From the NCBI RefSeq assembly GCF_029784155.1, contig NC_073693.1, forward strand, positions 354,644,591 through 354,708,590: DNA of 64,000 bases, given 5' to 3'. This DNA comes from Uranotaenia lowii. Lineage: Eukaryota; Arthropoda; Insecta; Diptera; Culicidae. Below, one piece after another: positions 1-9,935 of this stretch. A model generated the notes under the pieces. That model had not been told where the DNA came from and searched no databases. It saw nothing but the letters and a program-made list of their open reading frames with translations. A program made the position numbers and the translations under genes. Every line of letters starts with the position of its first letter. Position 1 is the stretch's first letter.

Positions 1-174
1 TTAGCGGGACTCGAGTTGAGCACAGTTCCACTTGAGCCAATCACGCGTGCACTAGCTACTCGACGAGACTGATTTGTCGCGTTGCTTTCTTCTTTCGTAA
101 TTCTGAAGAAGAAAAATTCAAACAAATTAAATCAGAAAACGGTAACAAATAGTTCCGACTAGTCGGTGAAAACG
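1..174 (+). promoter_or_regulatory. Probable 5' leader/upstream sequence of Kir gene A
   Basis: This stretch lies directly before the ATG at 175 and has no long reading frame of its own. A CCAAT box-like GAGCCAATCACG at about 32-43 and a pyrimidine-rich TTTCTTCTTTCG at about 85-96 are visible. No TATA box can be placed with confidence. Its role as leader or proximal promoter is inferred only from position. Gene A may also have further first exons left of the window. Confidence 0.35.
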
Positions 175-392
175 ATGTACGCGAATCGTTGCCGGAACTT
201 GAACCCGCCTCGGATCGATATCGAGGCGGCCAACAGTGGCGGATCGGTTTCGGCTATTTCCGGTCAGCAGCCCGGTGAAGACAGCCAACGACTGTTGAGT
301 CCCACCCACAGGTCCGATCGGTTGTCCCCGCTCAGTGCCGATATCCGGAGCACCGCCAGTGGACAGCTTACGCCGAGATCTTCTGGACGGAG
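175..392 (+). CDS. Kir channel gene A, exon 1 (cytoplasmic N-terminus)
   Basis: This exon encodes residues 1-73 of an inwardly rectifying K+ channel, the cytoplasmic N-terminal tail ahead of TM1. ATG at 175 is the first methionine codon of the frame; an in-frame GTG lies 9 bases upstream. The tail is rich in Ser, Pro and Arg and contains I-D-I-E, R-L-L-S, L-S-P-L and T-P-R-S. The same motifs, in the same order, occur in exon 1b of the paralogue at 45000-44729, which supports it as a real coding exon. The donor is GGACGGAG|GTACAC at 392/393. Two leftover bases (AG) join the A at 20640 to make Arg, so the phase fits exon 2 exactly. The join crosses a 20.2 kb intron. It rests on phase, donor quality and paralogue similarity, not on transcripts. 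Confidence 0.78.
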
Positions 393-1069
393 GTACACAT
401 AATTCTTCAAAATGATCAAAATGGTTAGAAAACAGAAGTGTTCCACATGTGATTAATTTTTTCACGGAAAAGTGGAAGCTGCAATTTGGGGCAAGTGGTT
501 AATTTGTGACACAAAGCGAGAACTCCTATCATCAAGTGAGAACTCGTTACTTACCCAAGTAATCATGAGCATTAATAATTTGTTGAAATGCTTTTGAAAA
601 ACAGTTTTAGAGCTTCTCTGCTCTCTTTTAGCTCTGTGAGCCAGTTTTGGCGAAATTAACTGCTATTTTAGTGAACATGGATGGTTACTCGGGTAATTTC
701 AACGCACTTCTGTTTAGGCAGTTTCTTTTTTTTTTGTTTTGTTTGATGTGGTGTAGTATCGAGACTGCAATTGAACAATTTCGGCTTAGTTTGTTATCTG
801 AATATACTGCAGTGGTTGATATTTTTATATCTTTTAAATCGATTGACCCAAAGAGTATCTATCTTGATTACTTATGTCTAACGATAAGAAATAAATGAAA
901 GATTAAATTCTAAAAATTGTACAATATTTGAAACATTCGCAGGGGAACAGTAGACTGAGTCGATTCGGGGTCATTTTTGAATTTCTCAAACCCTGAGATC
1001 TTAAAAGCTTCGTTTTGGTCCAAAACTCATTTATGATTTTTTGCAGAATTTTCAAGTATCGTTTACATG

Positions 1070-1858
1070 AGTCAATATAAACTTTTAGGTTTGTATGAGA
1101 AAATTTAATATTTCGTACTAAAAATCAACATCATTTTTGTTTCTTCTGTGGAACCGAGCCAGCTGATGCTTTTTGTGCCAATTTATAAATTCTTGAAAGG
1201 AAATTTTCCGCTGAACAACTTTGTTGAAGACCGTAACTTCGTATCTTATAAGACAAAAAAGTTATTCTGCCGTAATATTCCGAAGTGACGTATATGCCAT
1301 TTCCAGATCTCGTCATTAAGGGTGTCTTTCTCCCTTCCCCCACTTTCCACTTCTCCGGGACCCCTCATAAAATGTGATCTGTATACAGTATCACATTTCA
1401 TGATTAGTCGTGGAGAAGTGGAAAGTGGGGGAAGGGCAAATGACACTCTTAATGAAGAGATCTGGGAATGGCATATACGTCACTTCGGCATATCACGGCA
1501 GTATTAGCTGTTTAACAGGGGTATGTCTTTTAGCATTGATAAACAATAAATTCAATTGACATCACTGCTAGAGCCTCACGAAGTATTGCAAAAGTAGTCA
1601 TGCAATACCTCGCTAAGCACCCAGCAGTGATTGCAATTGAATTTATTGTTTATCAATGCTAAGAGACATACCCCTGTTAAACATCTAATAACTTTTTTGT
1701 CTAATAAGATACGAAGTTATGGTCTTCAACAAAGCTGTTCAGCAGATTGGCATAAAAAGCATCAGCTGGCTCGGTTCCACAGAAGAAACAAAAATGATGT
1801 TGATATTTCAGTAAAAAAATTCAATTTTCCCATGCAAACCTAAAGTTCAAATTTACTC
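1070..1858. repeat. Foldback (long inverted repeat) element
   Basis: The left arm (about 1075-1360) is the imperfect reverse complement of the right arm (about 1371-1510 plus 1691-1850). Matching landmarks are AAATCAACATCATTTTTGTT at about 1124 with AACAAAAATGATGTTGATAT near 1790, and CCCCCACTTTCCACTTCTCC near 1337 with GGAGAAGTGGAAAGTGGGGG near 1410. The right arm is interrupted by a smaller palindromic element (1504-1688). It is a non-autonomous foldback element and no coding capacity is evident. Outer ends are approximate. Confidence 0.8.
1504..1688. mobile_element. 185-bp palindromic MITE nested in the foldback element
   Basis: Terminal inverted repeats of about 65 bp begin TTAGCTGTTTAACAGGGG on the left and, read on the other strand, TTAGATGTTTAACAGGGG on the right. 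Both continue through TTGATAAACAATAAATTCAA. TA dinucleotides flank both ends (1502-1503 and 1689-1690), as expected for a TA target-site duplication. The left arm of the host foldback lacks this insert at the matching place, so it went in later. Confidence 0.82.
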
Positions 1859-2035
1859 ATTTAAAATAATATCAAGGATTCAAAATGTTTTAAATCTTTT
1901 TTTAAATTCCGTCAAATTTACGTATTTGACAAAAAAAAGCTACTTTAAATCTTTTTCTCAAATGACAAAATTCTACATGGTTTTGTGAAAAGTTGTTCAT
2001 TGAATTAAAAACTTTATTTTCAAAATCTTTTTAAT

Positions 2036-2800
2036 TCAACCACGGTAAATGAAAAGTTCATATACCGGTATTTCGATAGCAACTTACTTTTGTTTTATTT
2101 CGATTGATAAATGTGTATCGTTTCCCTCCCTTATATTGTCCGGGTTAGGTAAGCTACTACTAGGTAGCAAAAACCTCCGAATGCTCGGCAGTTGTACTGT
2201 TGTCTGTTTTTTGGGTCTATCTACCCTATTCTGGGTGTTTTCTGGTAGTGCTAAATTATTTTCTACCCGTTTTTGGGCATTGTCAGGTAAATTATTGTAT
2301 TTCATTTTACCTAAGAATTTGAACAACCAAGTGTGCCCTGGTCCGGTGTCTCCGTTTAAGAGATGAACTGATTTTTCATTGAAAATTTCAATGCTTTCAG
2401 CAACATCCAATTTAAGCGAATTACTATTCAAAGACCGGATCAGCGAGACATTTCCTCGATCAATAGAGTGACCAGATTCACACATGTGTAAAGCTACTGC
2501 AGATCTAGGATTCTGTGAAGGAAGGATTTTCTTCTTTGAGTCAGATCTAGCTATAGCCATGTGTTCCTCGAATCTATCAATCGATTTCCTTTTGGTTTGT
2601 TCAATGTACACCTTATCACAGTCGGAACATCTGATTTTGTACACACCAGATCTATGAAGGAGCACAGTTGAATCATTCAACCAAGTAGGCTCATTCCACA
2701 ACAGAATATTTTTAAGTTCTTTCACCTTAATAGCTTCGCAGCTATTGCATAGAAAATTTTGAAAATATATCGTTAAATCTTTGAAATGGTAAACTATATT
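2036..2800 (-). pseudogene. Penelope-like element fragment with GIY-YIG endonuclease
   Basis: A reading frame of 254 codons on the - strand (2848-2084) holds the C-terminal endonuclease of a Penelope-like retroelement. Visible motifs are G-V-Y at about residues 68-70, a C-x2-C pair at 74 and 77 (R-C-S-D-C), Y-I-E at 81-83 in place of the usual Y-I-G, a conserved Arg/Glu-rich stretch R-F-E-E-H, an H-x5-H pair at about 121-127, and the likely catalytic Glu in V-A-E-S. The first 40 or so residues look like run-on sequence. The reverse transcriptase half is absent, so the copy is 5'-truncated. The sequence after the stop (2083-2036) recurs at 47936-48132, marking it as element 3' sequence. Confidence 0.82.
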
Positions 2801-2848
2801 AATATAAGAAATCCATAAGAAACAAAATAGGAAACTTGAAATATTCAA

Positions 2849-4560
2849 ATTAACTCAAAAATTAGGTAAGTTATGCTCATTTGATTTGGAATCTTTTTTA
2901 AGAAAGCCTTCATAATGAATCAAGCTTTCAAAAGAATAGAAGAAATAGATTTAAATTTTACGGTTCAAATCTAATTCTTGCTAAATCATTGAAAATTTTC
3001 TATTTTAGTTTGAAGTTTGGCTTTTGAAAAAACTGGAACATAAACAATGTTAAACAATACACCAAAAAGATGTTAGAAAATATTTGCCATTGAAAATCAA
3101 TTCCATAATTATGTTTTTTTTTTAATAAACAGCATGCACCCACAGGATGTATCAGATTTCAACGTAGAATAACTCTGCCATTTTTCAGCCGATTTTTACA
3201 GATGAACACAGTTTTGGTTTGTAATTTATTGCCATTTTAGCTTCGAATCGATACGCACCTAATGAACGCGCTAAAATTGTAGCGCTTTACATAAAAATAT
3301 TGTTCTACTATGAAAACTATGCGTGCTTTCGTAGAAATTAAGGCAGGAACTAAGCGCCTAAAAAAAGACGATCCGTAGTTTGGTGACGAATTTCTTTGAG
3401 TACGGGTATGTAGCAAATCGCCAGGATTCTATTCGTCAGCGTCTGTGAGGATAAATTAGATAAGTAACGAAGAACACTGATGAACTTAAAGCCTAAATGC
3501 TGGTCAATGTTAAGCAGAATGCCTGTAAAAGAGCTGCTTTTGTGTATCAAATGGAGATGGACATTTTATCGATATGGTATTTTAAATCTGGTTTGGAATA
3601 AATGGCGCAAAATTTACTAAAAGAATCATGTTTGTTTTTAAAAATCAACTGAAATTGGCTGGGTTATTCGAAGGTGAAATCTGATACATCCTGATGATGC
3701 ACCCTGTAGAAACCAGTTTTTTTTTTCATTTAAAAATGGCAAAATAAGCTCAAATTTTACTTTAAATTTGTGAACTTCTGAAGAATCATGTACTAAAAAT
3801 GACTTGGTGAAAATTTTAAAATTTTGTATTGTAACTAACAACCGAAAGTTATAATAATGCAAATTCCTGCAGTTTGAATTTTCCAACAAAAAAGTCATCT
3901 TGATAATTTTATCTTGATTGTTAAACTCATTTACGTGCTGAATCTGAATCTGACTTTTGAATATTTATTCTAAATCCTAATTCTGCACCTGAACTTAGAA
4001 TTTTATTTTTGGATCTGTTTCAGAATTTCAGTACGAATTTTGAAATTTACAAAAAAAAACGATTTCAAAATTTAGAATTGCCATTTTAAAGTTTTTTTTG
4101 TTTATTTGAGACACTTTACCACCTTTTCGGCATTCGTGTCTGTTTTTGAAGCTTTTTAACTTTTGAATTCTGCAAAAGATCCTTTTTTAAATGGGATTTC
4201 AAAGAATGGAGTTCAGAACTTCTATTAAATATCAAAGATAAACTCAGGATGGTTTCTTTTTTTTGCATGTTTGGAAAATTATTATCTAAGTTTTAAAAAT
4301 AAAAATGAGTTTAAAAAAAAACAAGAATCAAATTTTGAATGCAATGCAAAACCAAATGTAGAAGATTTAAAATGATGATTCGGACCGATAACCAAAAATG
4401 GGTACAAAATTTACAATATGAAAAAAAAAATGCAATCAAAATTTTATAATATGGAACCGAAACCTCTGGAATTAGTTTAATTTCATGTAAAATTGAATGG
4501 TCTGAAACGAGTTTTAATCAACAGGGAAGAAAATTTCGAAAAACTGCAACAGAAATCTGA
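2849..4560. repeat. Dispersed AT-rich repeat, copy 1 (partner at 62800-64000)
   Basis: Colinear similarity with 62800-64000 can be seen by eye at several points. Examples are ATGTTAAACAATACACCAAA near 3046 against ATGTTAAACAATACGCTAAA near 62999, and AACTCATTTACGTGCTGAAT near 3924 against the matching stretch near 63278. Both copies carry the TCTGAATCTGA repeat. No reading frame of note is present. This copy is interrupted by the mariner-type element at 3130-3706. The family is unidentified. Confidence 0.6.
3130..3706 (+). mobile_element. Non-autonomous Tc1/mariner-type element with transposase remnant
   Basis: Inverted ends are present: CAGGATGTATCAGATTTCA at 3143 matches TGAAATCTGATACATCCTG ending at about 3693, and both arms extend outward to CAG...CTG. 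TA follows the right end at 3707-3708. Between the ends, about 3255-3440 (+) reads in broken frames as a helix-turn-helix transposase start (E-R-A-K-I-V-A-L-Y-I, then M-K-T-M-R-A-F). The catalytic core is missing. It is an internally deleted element. Confidence 0.7.
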
Positions 4561-5092
4561 GCCCGTGATGGGTTTTTGACATTATCTATGAGTCAAGATT
4601 GTTACTCTTGAATAACCTTACTCAATGATCAAAATTTGATTAAAAATTGCAAATTTTTAGTGAAGAGTAGAATACATCGCTTGCCTTTCTGGGCCGTCAT
4701 GGGGGGAGGTGTTTAACCCTCAAAATACCAAACCCCCACCCCCCCCCCCCTGCGTCCCTACGGCCATGGCCTCCACAGATGTTTGAGCGTTGTGAGCTAT
4801 CGGGTGGACTCTACCTTCAGTTTTGAGGAATTTTGAGGGCCTCAGGAAAACAGATCATATCATCTTTAAAAATTCTCCGAACCACATTCACATCATAATC
4901 AAAATTGTATTTTAAAAGTTTAGTTTTTAAAACACAGAATATCCATAAACATTTTAAAACATTTGCTTATGATTAAAAAACTCGAAATTTAAAATTTTAT
5001 ATTTTTTCTTAGTTTCTATAGCAAAGACAGATTATGAAAACTAAACCAAATTTCAATAGCTAAGTATTGGTAACGTGATCCTAAAAATGTAC
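4561..5092. other. Intronic sequence without recognised features
   Basis: AT-rich intron sequence. The only notable item is a C-rich run at about 4728-4752 next to CCACCCCCC. I see no gene, tRNA or inverted repeat here. Confidence 0.5.
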
Positions 5093-5197
5093 CTTAATCC
5101 GGGGTAAAATTGATCACTTTTTTTCAATATATTTAAATTATTATTTCAGTTAAGGGAGATGTGGCTTCTTGATTATAAAAGATACAAAACACCTTAA

Positions 5198-5926
5198 GGG
5201 GGGGGTAGGGTCTAACGGGTATAAAAAAACACCATTTTCATGATTTTTTTCTAGAGCTATCGTTCAAACAAATGTATTCAAATTTTTTGCATTATACAAA
5301 GCATTGTTAAAAGACCATTTAGTAATTTTTTCGTAGAAAAATATTGAAAAATGAGCCGGTGACGGAGCATTTTCGAGGATGCCTTTTAGAAAACAGGATT
5401 TGCGGTGGACACTGTATCTCAGCACAGAATCATCTGAATTCAAAAAATCAGAGCAAAATATTTTTAATAGATGTTTTTCTGGACCCCAACGTTTTTATTT
5501 AACTTAAAAATATTTTTATGAAATTTTTGTGGCTGTTTGAAGTAAAAACTACGATTTTTCACTTAAAAATCCGCCATTTTTCACCTATAAAATCTCCCCA
5601 AAGTAAAAAAATCAAAAAACAAAAACGTTGGGGTCTGGTATTTCATATGTAGAAACTATGTTCCAAATTTGAAAAGAATCGGATAAGTAGTTTTCAAATG
5701 ACGATGTCCACGGACTTTAAAAATGTGCTTTCGAGAAAAACGTATTTGAAGTTTCAGCTCTTGCTTTCTTGCAGTATTAGATAGGAGGAGATAAAGGCCT
5801 ATAACTTCTACAGTTTTGCTTCAATTGACTTGAAAATTTGACACAACATTCTTGAAATGTTTTACAATAAGAAAATAAAAAAATAAAAAAATCGATTTTT
5901 TGAAAGTGTTAGACCCTACCCCCCCC
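5198..5926. mobile_element. piggyBac-type MITE with TTAA target duplications
   Basis: Perfect terminal inverted repeats are present: GGGGGGGGTAGGGTCTAAC at 5198 and GTTAGACCCTACCCCCCCC ending at 5926. TTAA flanks both ends (5194-5197 and 5927-5930), the target preference of piggyBac-type transposases. A second internal inverted pair (GACCCCAACGTTTTT near 5492 and AAAAACGTTGGGGTC near 5624) makes the whole element roughly symmetrical. It has no coding capacity. Confidence 0.88.
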
Positions 5927-6128
5927 TTAAAATGTTTACAAATGCTCGGTGGCTCAAAGATTCTGAAGTCCAGTGAATTCTAAGATAGTGTTTCTTGGTT
6001 CAGATTTCTTTGCGACGGTAAAAAAAAACATAATCGTGGTCCTTGATGTGTTAAGGCCGAAAAACAATTAAAATCAAAAGATGGACAATGATGCTGCATA
6101 AATTAAGGGGCTAAATTTTTTAACAATA

Positions 6129-7076
6129 CCGTAAACTGGGGGAACTTTGATCACTTTTTTCATTCATTTTTGAATATTTTGGAAGGGGTTGCTTTTCCGT
6201 AATACCTAAAAGCTTTAAAACCCTTACTGAGGTGAAGAGTATTGAACATGATCATTGATTGCAGTAAATTCAAACGACATTGGTGGTTATAATTAAACGT
6301 TTGTTCCAAAACCAGATTTCAAGTTTCGGGGTAACTTTGATCACTATGGTTTTTACGTATCTCAACATCTTCAAATTTATTGTTTTGATGCCTTTCAGCA
6401 TAGAATGCTCAAAACATTTATAACAATAATTTTTTGTTTGGACTCAATTGAATTTTTCAACGTTTTCTTTCAAAAACAAATATACTCGAAAGATGGACAA
6501 TGTTGCTGCATACATTTAGGGGCAAAAATTATAAACATTTCACAATTTTTTTTGGTCTCAAAAACAAATAAAATTTTACCTTCATGCAATTCCCTAAGTC
6601 CTCGTACTGTTCCCATGTTATTTTTTCTTCAAATTCAACAATTTTATAGGGTTTGTAGCCATTTTTACTATACAGGCTTTTTCATGGAAAATGACCAATT
6701 TTTTTAATATCAAAAAATTATCATCAAATGACCATAAAAATAACTCTTAAACTTAACCTAAACCAAGAAAAGAGTTGAACTTTCATATTAAATAGCCCAT
6801 TTGCTCCTACATGCTTAAATTTGATCAGGAGAGATGTTTGTTTGTGAGCCCTCAAAAAACCAGATATTTTAGGATTTTAAAACTATATTTTAAGTAATAC
6901 AAAAAACCTTCTAATAAAAACCAAATTAAGCTCATTTGTAACTCAATCTACAGGCTTTCAAACGTAGTACACAGTTTTCAGATACTTTAACTTTATACTT
7001 AGTGAATGATGGTTATCTGCAAAAATTTTATGTTGATCAAAGTTACCCCGCAGATCAAAGTTCCCCCAGTTTACGG
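6129..7076. mobile_element. TA-flanked MITE with 24-bp perfect inverted ends
   Basis: The ends begin CCGTAAACTGGGGGAACTTT on both strands, and the perfect match continues for 24 bases. TA lies outside each end (6127-6128 and 7077-7078). A subterminal GGGGTAACTTTGATCA motif recurs in both orientations. At 948 bp with no long frame it is non-autonomous, probably mobilised by a Tc1/mariner-type transposase because of the TA target. It sits inside a diverged member of its own family. Confidence 0.85.
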
Positions 7077-7303
7077 TACTTATAAAATTTTAACTACAAA
7101 AAAAAATGAAATTATGACTTTATTCAATTTTCTAGGCTCGCTCACTATTCCCCTTTCATTTTGTTCTTTAAACTAAACAATTTAAAAGTGTTTCTAGCCT
7201 TTTGCCCTGGACAGGTCACTCTTGAAAAATGTCCCTATTTTTTAAATATCAAAAATTAACCTCAAAATACAACAAAAACTTCACTCTGTTGTGTTGTGAG
7301 CCT

Positions 7304-7404
7304 ACTTGGTTGAATGATTCAACTGAATCAAAGCAATCGAAAGATTCCTTTTAATTCAACCACGGTGGTTGAATTAAAAGGAATCTTTCGATTGCTTTAA
7401 TTCA
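7304..7404. repeat. Penelope-derived terminal fragment (short palindrome)
   Basis: GAGCCTACTTGGTTGAATGA here is the same sequence as the start of the endonuclease region of the Penelope fragment near 2690 (on its coding strand). It is followed by AATTCAACCACGGTGGTTGA, a perfect palindrome centre with arms ending in TTTCGATTGCTTT. A related insertion is found at 47936-48132. It is a short non-coding derivative of the same retroelement family. Confidence 0.6.
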
Positions 7405-7476
7405 AAAACTTCACCAAAACCATACACCAACCAAAGAAAAAATTCATGCTGATGAATGTTATCCCGTTTTACGGTA

Positions 7477-8180
7477 CCCAAATTTGAATTCTGGGTTATA
7501 GTTGATTTCAATGTATGATTCAAATTAAAAAAAAAAAAATACCGCGAATTCTATTTCTGTACCACTGTGGGGTGATTCGTTTGATGTATGTTTTCAAAAG
7601 AGGATTGGTTGGTCTTGGAACGATCTGGCGAGATCGATCTTTTGAACTCAAATTTTCGATTTTTTTGGATCGATTCTTTAGTCTTGAAAAAAATCTATGA
7701 AATCGGTTTATTTTTTATTCGATCCATCAATCATTTATTTCTTTTTTGTTCTATATATTCCGGAGATTTTGCTATTAAATTTCGTCCAGAGCTTTGATAG
7801 CTGTACCATCCGAAAAGTTGCGTAATTTATTATTGGTGCAACCATGCCACCAATAGAAACATAATGAACTTAATTAATACCATGTTTGAGCTTTATTTTC
7901 GTCTAGACTCTTGAGAAAAACCTGGAATCCGTTGTAAATTATAACCGTTGTAAATCCAAATTTACGTTGGAAGTTTACCCACTATTGTTCATAGTTCTAG
8001 AGAAATGTCTGTCTCTTCAACTTTCAACTTCCATAACTCTTCATTTTGATGATATTTATTGTTCATATTTTCTACGTTGGATAGATCAACTATCATATTA
8101 TTATCTAACAAAATTTATATAAATCTAGCATGTGAAGAGTTTTTGAAAGGTTCTATCGATTGGATCAAAAGTTACGCGAG
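7477..8180. repeat. AT-rich dispersed repeat similar to 22855-23130
   Basis: Phrases such as AAAAGTTACGCGAGGTA (8166) and TAGATCAACTATCA (8080) recur in the same order at about 22940-23115. This points to a dispersed repeat of unknown class. No terminal repeats or coding frame could be defined. Confidence 0.45.
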
Positions 8181-9000
8181 GTAGGGGAGATACGGGCATA
8201 AAGAGCATCCGGGGCATAGTAAGCACTTCTCTTTTCTACAAAAGTACGAATTTTCTCAAATAAATTTTCATGAGGATTTGTTTCGTTCTTCCTCTAGTAT
8301 TATTTTTCACAAAAAAAGGAATCTCCTTATCATCTTTACAAAGGTATTAAGAAAAAAAATCCAGATAGGTTCTCAAGTGACGAAAATATTATAATTTTTG
8401 AGCACCACGAAATAAGCTCTTATGATCTTTAAATCATCTTGATCTATGATGTATGCACTGAAACATGATGTACATATTGTTTCTCAATTTTCACCATCAT
8501 AAAAATTTTGATTTTCCACATTAATCAACTTTAAAACACGCTTTTACTTAAATTTGTTGGCTCGGGGCGAACAGAGCACTATTAATCGGGGCACGATGAG
8601 CGTTTTCTGCCGTATAATCTAGTAGCGAATATAACTCGATGTAGTTAACTGAGTTATAGAGCAACAGCTCGACTAGTTTACTGATATATGACCTGTTGGT
8701 GAGGTGTCGGAGAGGTAATCAAAATACAGTATGATCTATTCGAGGAGATTTTTTCCATTTACCATCCATGATAGTTTTTTTTATTGTTACATTATACCTA
8801 CGGCTAGTAGCATCATCCACCAAACAAAGCACCAAAAAAATAACGTATGAGCGTGTGTAAATTGTTTTTATTCTACAAACAGACCTAGATTATTTTGTTA
8901 TTGTTTTGTTTGATGAATCTACGACTCACCTGGCTTCATCGAGTTGAATTCACTGCTAGATACTCCGGCCGAAAACGCTCATCATGCCCCGATTTATGGT
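8181..9000. repeat. Foldback/MITE-like repeat with GGGGCA(T/C) motifs
   Basis: AATCGGGGCACGATGAGCGT at about 8585 is matched in inverse orientation by ACGCTCATCATGCCCCGATT at about 8975. The arms continue inward for about 70 bases each (CTAGTAGCGAATATAACTCG against the complement of the stretch near 8940). Left of it, GGGGAGATACGGGCATAAAG and GGGGCATAGTAAGC are related motifs. The region is non-coding and the exact ends are unclear. Confidence 0.55.
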
Positions 9001-9935
9001 GTTGGAACGATTTTCGGACCCTTTTAAGCAACTCCGTTTTTGCTGGGTGTAGCTAAAAGCTAATAATTCTTTTTATTAAAAGGTTCACAATAATAATATA
9101 ATTTCAACTTACATCGAGTGTCCTACTATATTTCTAGCGTCCCAAGTATTCCAACGATCCGAAATGCCAGAACAACTATGCCTTAACAAATAGTGTGGGA
9201 TTACTAATTTTCGGGAAGACTATCCTAATATTTTATACTCACAACTGCGAAACCTAACCAACAAATTACTTCCGGTACAGTTTCTGCCGTAATAATCTTC
9301 CTGTGGCCTAAGCGATCTAGAACGTATTTACACTCTGTAATTTGTGATTCCCAATTCAATCCGGTCAGAATACTTACAAGCGAGCAAATGAAAACGACGG
9401 AATAATCGAATAAGTCGAGAAAATAATGATTCCGCGCAACCAAGATTCACCACTAAGCAAGCCGTTTCCAAATTAGTGAAAATGACTCAGGATTATTTCG
9501 ATTTATGTTTATTTTCATCTCCTTTATAGAGTTGTTTTTGACATTTCTTACGCACACTTGCTGAGCGTGTACAGATGAGACGGGACAATTAACCTCCAAA
9601 ACTCTCGGTACAAAAAACGGACAGACGGTCGACAAACATGGTCGTTTTTTAGGTTGATTGTCCCAAAACTAAAAAGTGTTGGTGAAACAACCAGCATAAT
9701 ATCACCAACACTATCAGCGGCAAATAGGACTATATCTTCTTCCTTTTTGTTGACGTCTGGTGTCAGTCTGACACCGTGTCGTTAAGGTTAGCCCCTGTGG
9801 GCTGTCGAAGTCGCGGCAACATATGGTGCTTATACTGATGGCGTAGGATCGATTTTCGGCTGTTTGATGAACATTTTGTCAAATTTTCGATCGCCTCTGT
9901 AATTAAGCAATTGCTGGCTACTGCTGCTGAGCAAA
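9001..9935. other. Intronic sequence without recognised features
   Basis: Intron sequence of gene A with short random reading frames only. A stretch near 9760-9830 is less AT-rich but shows no recognisable gene or repeat end. It stops at the 3' tail of the adjacent retrotransposon. Confidence 0.45.

Larger units (their letters stand above)
5093..7474. mobile_element. TA-flanked MITE-like element carrying three later insertions
   Basis: The outer ends are CCTTAATCCGGGGTAAAATT (5093) and, on the other strand, CCGTAAAACGGGATAACATT (7474). TA lies outside each end (5091-5092 and 7475-7476). Its interior resembles the complete inner element 6129-7076, for example AGATGGACAATGATGCTGCA near 6079 against AGATGGACAATGTTGCTGCA near 6492, so the two belong to one family. 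It is interrupted by a TTAA-type MITE (5198-5926), by the inner sister element, and by a Penelope-derived fragment near 7304-7404. No transposase frame is present. Confidence 0.65.
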
